Assembly: GCA_002897115.2 (NCBI GenBank) | Contig: BCIH01000001.1 | Coordinates: 1,779,999 to 1,843,998 of the forward strand | Source of the DNA: Prototheca cutis | Lineage: Eukaryota > Chlorophyta > Trebouxiophyceae > Chlorellales > Chlorellaceae | Direction: 5' to 3' | DNA length: 64,000 bases | Shown here: piece by piece, positions 1 to 9,404 of the stretch | Position numbering within the stretch: the first letter of the stretch is position 1 | How the letters are laid out: each line of letters begins with the position of its first letter | The notes under the pieces: generated by a model | Told to the model about the DNA's origin: nothing | Seen by the model: the letters and a program-made list of their open reading frames with translations, nothing else | Databases searched by the model: none | Position numbers and translations under genes: made by a program

Positions 1-249
1 GCCTCGTTGGGCCAATTGCTGGAAGGGGGGGGGGGCAGCGGGGGCAGGGNGCCCCATCACCCGTCCCCCCCGCACCACCATCCACTCTGGACTTGCAGAC
101 CGATACCACCCACCCCGGCGGAACCCTGCAGGAAGGGCCACCGATCGGGCTCTGTCGCTGGCTCGCGCAACCCGGTGGTCGAGCCCGAGCCAGTTGACCT
201 ATTGGCCTTGTACCCGCACAAGCTGCAACCCGCACCGCCACTGACCGGC

Positions 250-2219
250 ATGCGGTACTACGAGCCACTCGGGGAGCTGGGGCGTGGGGCGTTTGGCCTG
301 GTCATCGCGGCTCGCGATCGCCGCACCGGCGGCACCGTGGCCATCAAGCTCCTGCCGCGCCGCCAGGCCCTTAGCAAGGTCTACCTCATGCGCGAGGTCA
401 TGCATCACGGCTCGTTCTGGCACCCGCACGTCGTGGCCCTGCGCGAGGTGTTCCTCACGCCCCACTCCCTGGCCATCGTTGTAGAGTTTGCTGCAGGAGG
501 CGACCTGTTCCGGTACATCCAGGGAGTCGCCCCCGGCGGCCGTCTGCACGAAGACGACGCTCGTCGGCTGTTTCAACAACTCGTCATCGGTGTGCAGTAC
601 TGCCACGGCAGGGTAAGAGGGGGTGTGCGTGCATCCACCCGGGTAGTGCCATGTGGTAGATTGCATGTCTTCGGGCTGGGTTGGACGAGCCGGTGCTGTA
701 AAGCAGGCCGCCGTGGAGAGGGGGAAAGGCCATGACGGCAGGAGCGCTCGGCCCCCGTTCCCCNCCNCCCCCCCCCCCCAACACACGCACCTGGGATTCA
801 TGACATCATCCACAGGGTGTTGCCAACCGGGACTTGAAGCTTGAAAACCTGCTCCTGAGCTGCCCGTTGGGGATCCCAAGCCGGCCAGCACAGCTCAAGA
901 TTGCCGACTTTGGCTATTCCAAGGTGAGTGGCCAGGCGGGTCATGTTGCAGCATTCTGTGGGAACACGGTTGAGTCTGCCATTGCCTTGCATGTCATGCC
1001 GTTTTGTTCCTGGGAAGATTTCACGTCCTTCATCACTATGGCAAGAGCCGACCCCACCGCACCCTAGCCAAGGACCTGTCCCTCCCCTCCCATGCCCGCA
1101 GCACGAGCAGAATTCTGCGGCAAAGACCAGTGTAGGCACGCCCATCTACATGGCGCCAGAGGTCATATTTGGCGGCTGCCAATACAATGCCAAGGTGCGT
1201 CATCAGAGAGGGTGTGTGTGTGTGTGTGTGTGTGTTGGCCGGGAATCGCTGCAGGCAAGCGCCGTATGTGCTGCAAGCTGTGCTTGCCCGGGACAAGGGG
1301 CCTTTGTTCTAGAGCACTGCATGCCCGGCCCCTGCTGCATTGTGTTCATGCAAATCACATGCCTTGTCTCATCCCACTATCATCGTCACCAATAACTCAA
1401 CAGGCGGCTGACGTTTGGTCCATGGGTGTGATCCTCTACATCCTGCTGTTTGGACGGTATCCCTTTGCACCGACGCCAGCAGAGCCCAGCACCAAGCGTG
1501 CCCGGCTCAGCACCGAGGACCTCCCGCAGCATGCCTATGCCAAGCGCCTCATCGCAGGCCAGGTCGGTTCATGCGTCTGGTGTTTGTTGGGGAGGGCTCG
1601 TGCAGGTCAACGGGTTGGAGTGGAGCAACTTCAGTCTCCCGGACCCCTTTTGCTGCATATGTCCTTGTGCTTGTTTTAGGGTGCCCGGCACTCGAGCAGC
1701 CAACCGTGTCCGACTCGACATTCGCCTGCCAGCCAACACTCACCCCGCCAACACATGCAGTATGACATCCCCGCGGACACGCCCGTGTCAGAGTCGGCGT
1801 GCCACTTGTTGAGCCGGCTGTTGGTGCCGCAACCGGACCAGAGGGCGGAACTCCCGGAGATCACGGAGCATCCCTGGTTCCTGCACCAGCTGCCAGAGGG
1901 CGCACTGGCCATGAACGCATTCTACCTGCGTGAAGCACCCGACGTAAGTGCCCTCTTGCCCAACATCGAGGCCATGGTCAATCTGGCCTGTGAAACAGCG
2001 ACGCTGGGCGAGTCCGAGCTTGCCTGCGACTTTGACGCGGCCAGGAGCGCCAGCATCCAGACGGCTGCCGCCCGCCGCATCCAAGCCGCAGAGGTGATGG
2101 GCCGGAGGCGCAGCCTGGACAGTCAGGAGAGGCAGACGACCTCCTCAGGCAACTCACACCAGACACAGCTGCCAGACGCGGAGCACGTCCCCCTGCCGCA
2201 ACCGTGCAGGACGGCCTAG
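250..2219 (+). CDS. SnRK2-like Ser/Thr protein kinase (5 exons)
   Basis: Plant-type Ser/Thr kinase of the SnRK2/CaMK group, expected to phosphorylate cytosolic or nuclear targets in stress or nutrient signalling (family knowledge). Phase-consistent exons are 250-612, 816-923, 1111-1194, 1404-1562 and 1761-2219, giving 390 residues. Visible motifs: Gly loop GRGAFG at residues 11-16, VAIK lysine about 33, catalytic loop ANRDLKLEN with Asp about 127, ADFGYSK about 151-157, then GTPIYMAPEV and DVWSMGVILYILL. The ADFGYSK sequence is typical of SnRK2. The HRD histidine is replaced by Asn, while the catalytic Asp is kept. The C-terminal third after the kinase core is polar and lacks an obvious SnRK2 acidic patch. 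ATG at 250 directly precedes the kinase core, but the frame stays open upstream and an acceptor lies near 98, so an earlier exon outside the window is possible. A GT microsatellite sits in intron 3. Confidence 0.85.
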
Positions 2220-2529
2220 CATTTGCCCCAAAGGCGGGCAACGGGAGACCGCCCGGCCCATTCGGCTGGATTAGATGCTCGGCCTCCTGCGCCACACGCC
2301 TTTGGAGTTGATCATTTGTGCGAGCTCACTGTGCTTGCAGCACTTGGCTTGTCGCAGCGGGACATTCCAATACCGTTGGGACTGGCATGACCGTCGCATA
2401 TGACGCCCGCTGAGTGCCCCTTGGAGGACCCTTGATGACATTACACAGTCCCTGCATAGTTGCACTTTTGAATGATGCGATTGCGTGGTTCTGTTTTTTT
2501 TTTGGTCGATGCAAGGGGAATGGCCATTT

Positions 2530-2550
2530 GGGGGGGGGGGGGGGGGGGGG
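2530..2550. repeat. Poly-G homopolymer (21 bases)
   Basis: Uninterrupted G run in non-coding sequence. One of several long C/G homopolymers in the window, which may be inflated by sequencing or assembly. Confidence 0.9.
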
Positions 2551-2704
2551 TCTGGCTCCAATCAAACTCCAGGGGGTGGGCACCCTCACAATGAATTCAG
2601 GCCGCAGGGCCCGAACTCATGATGCCCCTGCCCACTTGACCGACGGGGATTTCAGGGACCTAGTCCATCCAGGGACTTGGCCCAGACCCCTACAGGGGCG
2701 CCCC

Positions 2705-2759
2705 ACGGGCACTCACGCGGTAGTTCTGCACCTAAACTACCGCGTGGGTCTTAGCCCGT
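2705..2759. repeat. Imperfect inverted repeat / hairpin
   Basis: A perfect 12-bp stem (2714-2725 pairing with 2735-2746) around a 9-base loop, flanked by a further 6-bp pair (2705-2710 with 2754-2759). It lies about 490 bases past the kinase stop codon. It could be a fragment of a small inverted-repeat element or a structured RNA; the sequence alone does not decide. Confidence 0.6.
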
Positions 2760-3557
2760 CATGGGACCACGATGGTAGCACCACCTGAACATGGACAGCA
2801 CTTTTGTGGCCCTTGAGAGTTGGCAGCCCCAGGTCTAGGTCCTGGGTGGCTCACCCGCTTCCACGCGGCAACTCCGCGCCAAGTCAGACCGGCCGAGCGT
2901 GCATCCACATGGACCATGCAGTCATGCGGTGCGACAACGGAGACCCAAACAAACGGTGGCCCGTGCACTGCCCACTGTGGACCTTGAAGCTGGCTCCCAG
3001 ACTGAGCTGCCAACAAGCCATTGACTGCTCATTGCTTCCATTGATTTTGACTAGGCACCACTTAATATGGATATGTAGGGCTTGGTTGGGAGGCCGTCTA
3101 GTGGGATACACCTCCCTGAAAGCGCTTGTTCAGACCTGGTGTGGCCTACGCTCCCAGTCGCCCACTGACACACCTCCGCCGTCACGGCCAAGGCCTTGCG
3201 GCGGCCTGCCGGGAAACCTNAGNAACTGCACATNTACAGCNCCAANTTGTGNANNACATCATATAAAAAGGTCTATCATATTTATTTCTGTAGCTAACAA
3301 GCGCTGCGCGGGCCTGCACGCGCCGTCTAGTGGGCGCGACCTCCTCCACGGCTGCGCCCCCCCACGCGAACTTCCAAGAGTGATTGCCCCCAAGTATGCC
3401 CCGTTGTGATGGAGAGATACTGTTCATGCGCTGTTGTAGGGGTGTCGAATAAGCATTTTGTGGGGAGGGGCAAGGGGGTGCGGCACGGGAAGGCCGGAAG
3501 GGCTGAAACGGGAATTCATCGCGAGGCTGCCATCGCCGAACTCCAGGAGGGACCAGG

Positions 3558-5912
3558 ATGTCATCACGGAAGCTATCACTAAATAACCAGGGGAGGACGC
3601 GCTGCAGCGCACAGGCTGTTCTGGGTCCCGTGCATCCCGTCTTCGTAAATTGTATTGTTGTGGGCCAGCCTGTAGGATTGCAGACTATTAAGGAGAGGGC
3701 AGCGGCTGGATTCTGGGTTCTGGGACCTCCCTGGGCAGCGCGCGAGTCGAGCTCCGGCCTGTTTGGGGGGCCTGCGTGGTATGGCCACGTCCATCGCCGT
3801 TCGACAGCATGCAGGACCTGTGTCGAGGCGCGCCTACAGCGTCGTAGCATGGTGCGGTTGGGGGTTGTGCTGAGGCAGGGGATCCGTCATCCCGCACGCT
3901 CGGGCGGGTGGGGCCTTGGCCAGCCGGGGTCTGTTCAGCCTGTACAAGTTGCGATCAAGACTTTTTGTTTCACAACTTCCTCCCACGCGCGCAGGGGTCG
4001 GAACCTGGAGTCCCAGTGCGGGGTAGCTAGCGGCAGGCCCCTGGTCCTGGTCCCTGAGGAGGTGCCCGGCCTGGGCCCGCTGCGCAACCTCGCCGCCGGC
4101 AAGTCGCACTCCGCGGCGGTGCAAAAAGATGGCGAGGTGCTGACCTGGGGGGACGGCGCCGCGGCAAAGCTGGGCCACGGCACAACCGAGGCCTGCACCA
4201 CGCCCCACCGCGTCGAGTCCCTGGTCGGCCGCGCCACGGTGACTGCCGTGGCCCTGGGCCGCCGGCATTCTCTCTTTCTGGACGAGGAGGGTGGCGCCTG
4301 GACCGCAGGCGAGTCCCGGGCGGGCCAAGGAAGCCTGGGCTTAGAGGCTTTTGCCGCTCGCGAGGCCGAGCGCCTTCGAAAGCCGCGCCCCACGGGGCCG
4401 GGCTCTGTGCCCAGTGGCAGCCTTGCCGCGCGTTTGAATGGTTTGTTTGGTGGCGCTGGTGGTGGCGGTGCAGTGGCTGGCTCGTCCGCGATGTCTGGCT
4501 CCCAGCGCGGCGGTGGCGCAAACCCGAGCACGGTGAGCGCTTCGGCAGGCGGGGCCTCGTCGGCGATGTGGGTTGACCGGCGGCGGACCGTGGAGGCCAC
4601 GTTTGCGGCGGAGCCGTCTGCCGCAGCTAACGGCTGGCACACGACGCACCTGATGCCGATGGTGGACCACGCGGGGCGCGTGGGCGAGCTAGCCGCGGCT
4701 GCGGCCATGTACGACCCCGGACTGGAGGCACGGTTGGGGGCGCAGAGCGCAGCGGTCGGGCTGGAGACCGCGTCGCGGCTGGGCCTGACCACGGCCGGGT
4801 ACCCGCTGTCGACGACGGGCCACCCATTCCGGCTCCCGGCGTCGGCCTTCGGTGGCGCCGGGGCGCGGAGCGCGGCTGCCGCACGCCACCGCACCCATGT
4901 CTTGGCAGCCGACGGCCGGGTCTGGACACTGGGCGGCGACTGGTCGGCGGCCGACGGTGTGGCCGCCGTCGATGCCGTGCTCGCGCGCGGGTGGCTGCCC
5001 CTGGCCGCCCCCGCTCCTTCAGACGTTGCTGCGGCCATTGCCGCCTCGGGCGGCGCTGTGAAGCTCGCCGCTGGCGGGGGGTTTGTCGCCGCATTGACGG
5101 CGGGGGGAGGCGTCGTCATCTGGGGCGCGCCCGCCGCACTTGGCGCTCCAGTCTTGAACCAGGCTGCCGCTGCTGTGAGCGGGAGTACAGCCGCTGGAGG
5201 TGGTCTTGATGGGGCCGCGACAGTCATGCCACCTTCCTCCTCGTCGCATGCATATGACACGGGTCCGTGGACAGTGCCAGGCGTGACGACGGTGCTGCCG
5301 GGCGCACGCGCGTGGCGGGCGGGGGGCCACGCAGCACTGGCGGTGCTGGGCCTGCCTCCCATCGTTGACATCGTGGCGGGCGCCGCGCACTTGCTGCTGT
5401 CGGACGGGCGCCGTGTGTGGGCGCTGGGCGCGACCCCGGCGCCGCAAGGCCAAGGCAACGCGGTCGCCGCGGCGCTGTCGGCCGAGGAGTTTGGCCTGAC
5501 GCCCAACGCCGGGGACGATCTCGCGGCGTTATGGCTTTTGCCACGGCTGGTGCACGACCTGGGCCCAGACCGCGCGCTGCGGCAGCTGGCGGCCGGTGGC
5601 GGGGCTTCGGCCGCGCTCGACGACGATGGGCGTCTAACTCTGTGGGGCAGCGTGCTCAGCGCGGCGGCCGCCGATGCACTCGCCCGGGCCGCCGCAGCCG
5701 CCGCTGAGACGGGGCCTCTTGGGGCTGCACTGAACAGCCAAGGAGGATCCACTGCTGCCGCCGCACCCTCGAGTGGTGGCCTGGTGCAGGCCTGGGGCAT
5801 GGAAGACTGGGTGGGCCTCTCCTGTGCGACTCCGGCACTCGTTCCGGGTCTTGGTCGCGTCCGTTCCATCACACTGGGAACCCAGCACGCCCTGGTCGAG
5901 GTTGAAGATTGA
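3558..5912 (+). CDS. RCC1-repeat (regulator of chromosome condensation-like) protein
   Basis: Beta-propeller protein of the RCC1 superfamily, which includes Ran exchange factors, UVR8-like photoreceptors and many scaffold proteins. Recognisable blades include LAAGKSHSAAVQKDGEVLTWG near 4090-4150, then VTAVALGRRHSLFLDEEGG, HVLAADGRVWTLGG, VKLAAGGGFVAALTAGGGVVIWG, and a C-terminal QAWG...RVRSITLGTQHALVEVED ending at the stop. Between blades are long Ala/Gly/Ser-rich inserts, so the propeller is interrupted. The specific function cannot be told. The open frame begins at ATG 3558, but the first ~145 codons do not look like RCC1 sequence and an acceptor-like cgcgcag lies at about 3993. The true start may therefore be in an upstream exon. 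Confidence 0.7.
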   Translation: MSSRKLSLNNQGRTRCSAQAVLGPVHPVFVNCIVVGQPVGLQTIKERAAAGFWVLGPPWAARESSSGLFGGPAWYGHVHRRSTACRTCVEARLQRRSMVRLGVVLRQGIRHPARSGGWGLGQPGSVQPVQVAIKTFCFTTSSHARRGRNLESQCGVASGRPLVLVPEEVPGLGPLRNLAAGKSHSAAVQKDGEVLTWGDGAAAKLGHGTTEACTTPHRVESLVGRATVTAVALGRRHSLFLDEEGGAWTAGESRAGQGSLGLEAFAAREAERLRKPRPTGPGSVPSGSLAARLNGLFGGAGGGGAVAGSSAMSGSQRGGGANPSTVSASAGGASSAMWVDRRRTVEATFAAEPSAAANGWHTTHLMPMVDHAGRVGELAAAAAMYDPGLEARLGAQSAAVGLETASRLGLTTAGYPLSTTGHPFRLPASAFGGAGARSAAAARHRTHVLAADGRVWTLGGDWSAADGVAAVDAVLARGWLPLAAPAPSDVAAAIAASGGAVKLAAGGGFVAALTAGGGVVIWGAPAALGAPVLNQAAAAVSGSTAAGGGLDGAATVMPPSSSSHAYDTGPWTVPGVTTVLPGARAWRAGGHAALAVLGLPPIVDIVAGAAHLLLSDGRRVWALGATPAPQGQGNAVAAALSAEEFGLTPNAGDDLAALWLLPRLVHDLGPDRALRQLAAGGGASAALDDDGRLTLWGSVLSAAAADALARAAAAAAETGPLGAALNSQGGSTAAAAPSSGGLVQAWGMEDWVGLSCATPALVPGLGRVRSITLGTQHALVEVED

Positions 5913-6362
5913 GCATGCATGTGTGCAGAATGGGATGCGAGCTGATGCAACCTTGCGCACGATTCTTGTGCATCATTCGGCTGGGCCCCATGCCCCGCGA
6001 CCTTGCACTGCCTTTGGTTGGCCGTCCAAGCAACATCCCCGTGGATTTTCAGGCGTCCACACCACAGTTTTGTACTTGTTGCCTCCTGGGCCCCATGGCC
6101 TGAGCTCCCGCTTGTACCATCCGCGTCGCCTTAGGCCGCCCCCTTGAACTTGATATGCTCGCGGTTGCACCCTGACGATCCAAAAACTGCGTCGGCATGC
6201 ATTCCGAGCTGCGTGGCGGTATTCTTCGCAGTTGTCTGTATCTGTACACTGTTTTCGAGCATGGCACGCTGCAGAAGCATGCAACTGTGACGTGCGCAGA
6301 CGCCATCGTCATGCCAAGGGGCCTGTCGGGTGCCGGAGGGTGACAGGGCCGGCAAGCCCACC
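5913..6362. other. Intergenic; nothing recognised
   Basis: Between the RCC1-family stop and the snurportin start. No convincing coding frame or repeat; presumably 3' and 5' untranslated regions and promoter. Confidence 0.5.
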
Positions 6363-8091
6363 ATGACCGCGCAGCCTGCGGTCACCATGACGAGCCGCAG
6401 GAATCCCAAGGCCCTCCAGATCTCATTTCAGGCCAAGCACAGGGAGTTGGCGCTGAAGAAGCAGGCAGCGGCCCGGGAACTGGGTCTGCTGGCACGCCGC
6501 CTGGCCGTGGTCTCCGACAGCTCCCCATCAGCCAGCGTGCGTGTGGGGCGCGGATGGGCAGCACGGCCAGGACATGCATGTTGGAGGAGATGACCGAGTC
6601 ACTGATCGTGACCATGTGACAACCCTCGACGCAGGGCGCACAGGAGACTGAGCCCAGCACCACCACCAGCGGCTGGAGCGAGCGAGCCAGTGGCGCAGAC
6701 GAGGTAAGCACCGCCGAGTCTGGCCGTGGCGTGGGCCGGCCGTCGCGCCGGTCCACACACGATGAGTATGCCGCCGCCTTTATGCACCCAGAGTGGATGC
6801 TGGAGGCACCCGCCGACCTCGCAACAGCCTGGTGAGCCCGGTTTGGTGGGGGGGGTTGGCGGTTGGGATGCGAAGAATGTTTGAAATGTATTTCCCATTG
6901 CATGGCGGTACTGCCATTTGCTTTTGTACCCCAGATGTGGGGGTCCTCTGTACGGTGCACGCAGGTACGTCACTCCCCGGCCGGAAGGCCAGCGGTGTTT
7001 GGCGATCGCGGCCCACGGCAGCACCTCGCTGCGGCTGAGGAACGGCATGCTCCACTCCCGCTTCAGCTCCCCCCTTCCCGGTGGCAGCCCCGGCACACGG
7101 CAGGGCGAGGACTGCTTCTGTGTGCTGGACTGCATCCTGGAGCCTGCTGGGCACTGGCTGTGGGTGGTGGACTTGTTGGCCTGGGGTGGACACAGCCTGC
7201 AGGACTGTGGCTTTGAGTTTCGGCTGTTCTGGGCGGCTTCAAAACTGGCCGAGGAGGTGGACCAGCACAGCATAGAGGACGGTGGCTCAGTACCCCGGTT
7301 CGCGGCGCTGCCGTGGCGGCCGGCCGACCCGGCGGGTCTCCGCGGTGCATATGCCGACGCCGCGCCCTTTGCCCGCGATGGGCTGCTGTTCATGCATCGT
7401 GAAGCACACTACGCCCCGGGCCAGTCGCCGCTCAGTCTGGTGTGGAAGGACGCGGGGTGCAGCCGGTTTCCCATCGACACAGACGCGCAAGGTGAGTGGC
7501 TGCTGGGCATCATGTCGTCCGCGGGTGTGTGATGATGTCAGGGGTGTGGTGTGGACATTCCTGATGCTGTGTGCGCATGAAAGCAATGAGTTGTACCGGC
7601 GCAGTAGCGATGGATGCATCCACGCAAACAGACTGCGATCAATCCCACTTGTATACACACATACGTGTTCACGTGCAGGGCAACCCCTGGTGGAACAGAG
7701 ACTGGTGTTGGAATACCGCATGGATGGCACCGTGGCAACGGGTGACCCCGAGCCCTGTGTGCTGGGCGTCATGCCTCAGGGGTTTGGCTCCTCCGATGGC
7801 ACTGCGGCGGCTGCATCACCGCCGCAGAGCACCGACGGCACGGGTCGGCCGCAGCCTTCGCGGTCCTCCCGACGAGCAATCGTCCCTGGTGCACTGCTGC
7901 GCTTTGCGCTGGGACCAGGCGGGTTTGTGCTGCACGGAGGCAGACCCGTTGGCGCCGACCTGCGGTATCTGGGACCCGTGTCGGCTCGCCGAGGACGACC
8001 CGACCCGCTCAGCAAGATCCTGTTCCAGCACATGGCTCGTACCGTACCTCTGGGTCTGCCCACATTGTTGCAGGCGGCAGGGGAGGGGTGA
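6363..8091 (+). CDS. SNUPN: Snurportin-1 (m3G-cap snRNA import adaptor)
   Basis: Adaptor that binds the trimethylguanosine cap of spliceosomal U snRNPs in the cytoplasm and brings them to importin-beta for nuclear import. Exons 6363-6536, 6635-6831, 6965-7491 and 7679-8091 join in phase to 436 residues. The N-terminus is Lys/Arg-rich and helical (NPKALQISFQAKHRELALKK), as expected of an importin-beta-binding domain. The cap-binding domain begins near HPEWMLEAPADLATAW (about residue 108). It continues with RCLAIAAHGSTS, LPGG, DCILEPAGHWLWVVDLLAWGGH, FEFRLFWAASKLAEE and DGLLFMHREAHYAPGQSPLSLVWK, all matching snurportin in order. The human protein is about 360 residues; the extra length comes mainly from a Ser-rich linker and the tail. 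ATG 6363 is the first Met preceding the basic N-terminus. Confidence 0.9.
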
Positions 8092-9404
8092 GAAGGTGTG
8101 CGATGTGCCCCGCCTGCAGCCGGCGTCCCCCGCCAGCCGCCATGTCATCGATGGTCGATATGTAGCCTCTCATTTCTCAAGTCCCAAGCATCGCTTGAGC
8201 TGTCAGTCTGTTTTTAAGATTCTGAAGAGAGTGGTGGTGGTGTACATGCAGAAAGCAAGGGGTTGGAGGTTGGGCCACCAAAGGGGGGGGTGCCCCGAAG
8301 ATCGCTTGAAACGAAATGCCAGGAACGGGCAGGGCCCGTTGCGGGTAGCTGGGCAGTGACTGGCCCAGACGATTACCTCCCATGATCACACGAACGTGTA
8401 GATATGAAATTTGAGCCCTATGAGGGCGCGGTGCTCCTGGAACTGGAATTTGCAGCTGCCAACCGCTTGTCGACGTTCAGAGCCTGGCACACTGCCTGGT
8501 CTGACAGTCTGGTGTTGCCGCGACCTGGAGACGAGATCTGCCTGCTGTTCTTTGTGTCACAAGCCATACAATGTTGTATCGACCTCATTGACGAGCTGAT
8601 GGGATTCTCCCGAGCTGGGGAGCACCCCAGCTGAGGGCCTCGTCACTGTCGGAAGCGAGGCCGGGAAGTACGTTCCGATCTGGCTTCCTGTGTCCTTCGG
8701 GGTTCCTGAGATGCACCGAGTTACGTGTAGCATAGAGATATGAACAATAGGTACTCTCTTTTCCTCCGCAGGCATGGTGAGCTGGGAGTCGGAGGGGCCT
8801 ACCCTGTGTCCCCCCCTGTTGACTCCTAGGCATGCACGGCCTCGGCCATCCCAGTCCGCCCCCAGCGGCCAGGAGGCTGTCAGGCCTGCGTCGCGGGCCG
8901 ATGGTGTGCTTTCATGCAGCCATGGTTCCTGGGAACTGTCCAAAGGCAAATCCCAGCCCCACGCAGCGGCCGGGATGGAGAACCAACAGGGAGCTGCGAT
9001 TCCGCCGGGTGGCGCCACGGCAAGCCTGGCGCGGCCGAGCTGGCCTCTGCTCTCTGCCCGCCATTCACCCAATCAGGACGGCAATCCGGGATCACAGGGC
9101 CGCTCCAGTGCCGTGCTGCGCCCCGAACAAGCTCCGCCGGCCGCCCCTGGTGCTGCTCGGGTGACGGTGCTCAATACAGACGCTCCAGCGGAACTGGACT
9201 TGGCACCATCGTCGCGCTCCGTCCTTTCCTCCTCGACGCTGAATCTGATCCAGAGGCCGAGGCGGCCAGTGCCTTCTACTCCTTTCTTCGTACCCATCTC
9301 TGCCGACGTCGGGGTGTGCTGGATGCGCGGTTTGGGGGTATCAGCAAGGGGTTTGCCCGGGGGAAAGGGGGTAGGGACACTGGGTATTTCTTGCCTGCCA
9401 GTGC
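8092..9404. other. Intergenic / unresolved 5' exons of the next gene
   Basis: Two open stretches stand out: 8404-8634, a 76-codon frame with no recognisable match, and 8774-9340. Part of the second reads IVALRPFLLDAESDPEAEA in one frame, looks coding, and may be a 5' exon of the low-complexity gene that follows. The splice pattern could not be settled. Confidence 0.35.

Larger units (their letters stand above)
2220..3557. other. Intergenic, poor-quality sequence; no gene recognised
   Basis: Holds a 21-base G run (2530-2550), a hairpin (2705-2759) and a cluster of single Ns at 3220-3256. Short open frames show no recognisable protein. Upstream exons of the RCC1-family gene could lie here. Confidence 0.5.

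Noticed and set aside
3935..5950. Open frame of about 670 codons antisense to the RCC1-family gene
   Set aside because: High-GC shadow; the plus strand has clear RCC1 repeats.
8404..8634. 76-codon plus-strand frame after snurportin
   Set aside because: No recognisable motif and no good splice links to a neighbour; left as non-coding.
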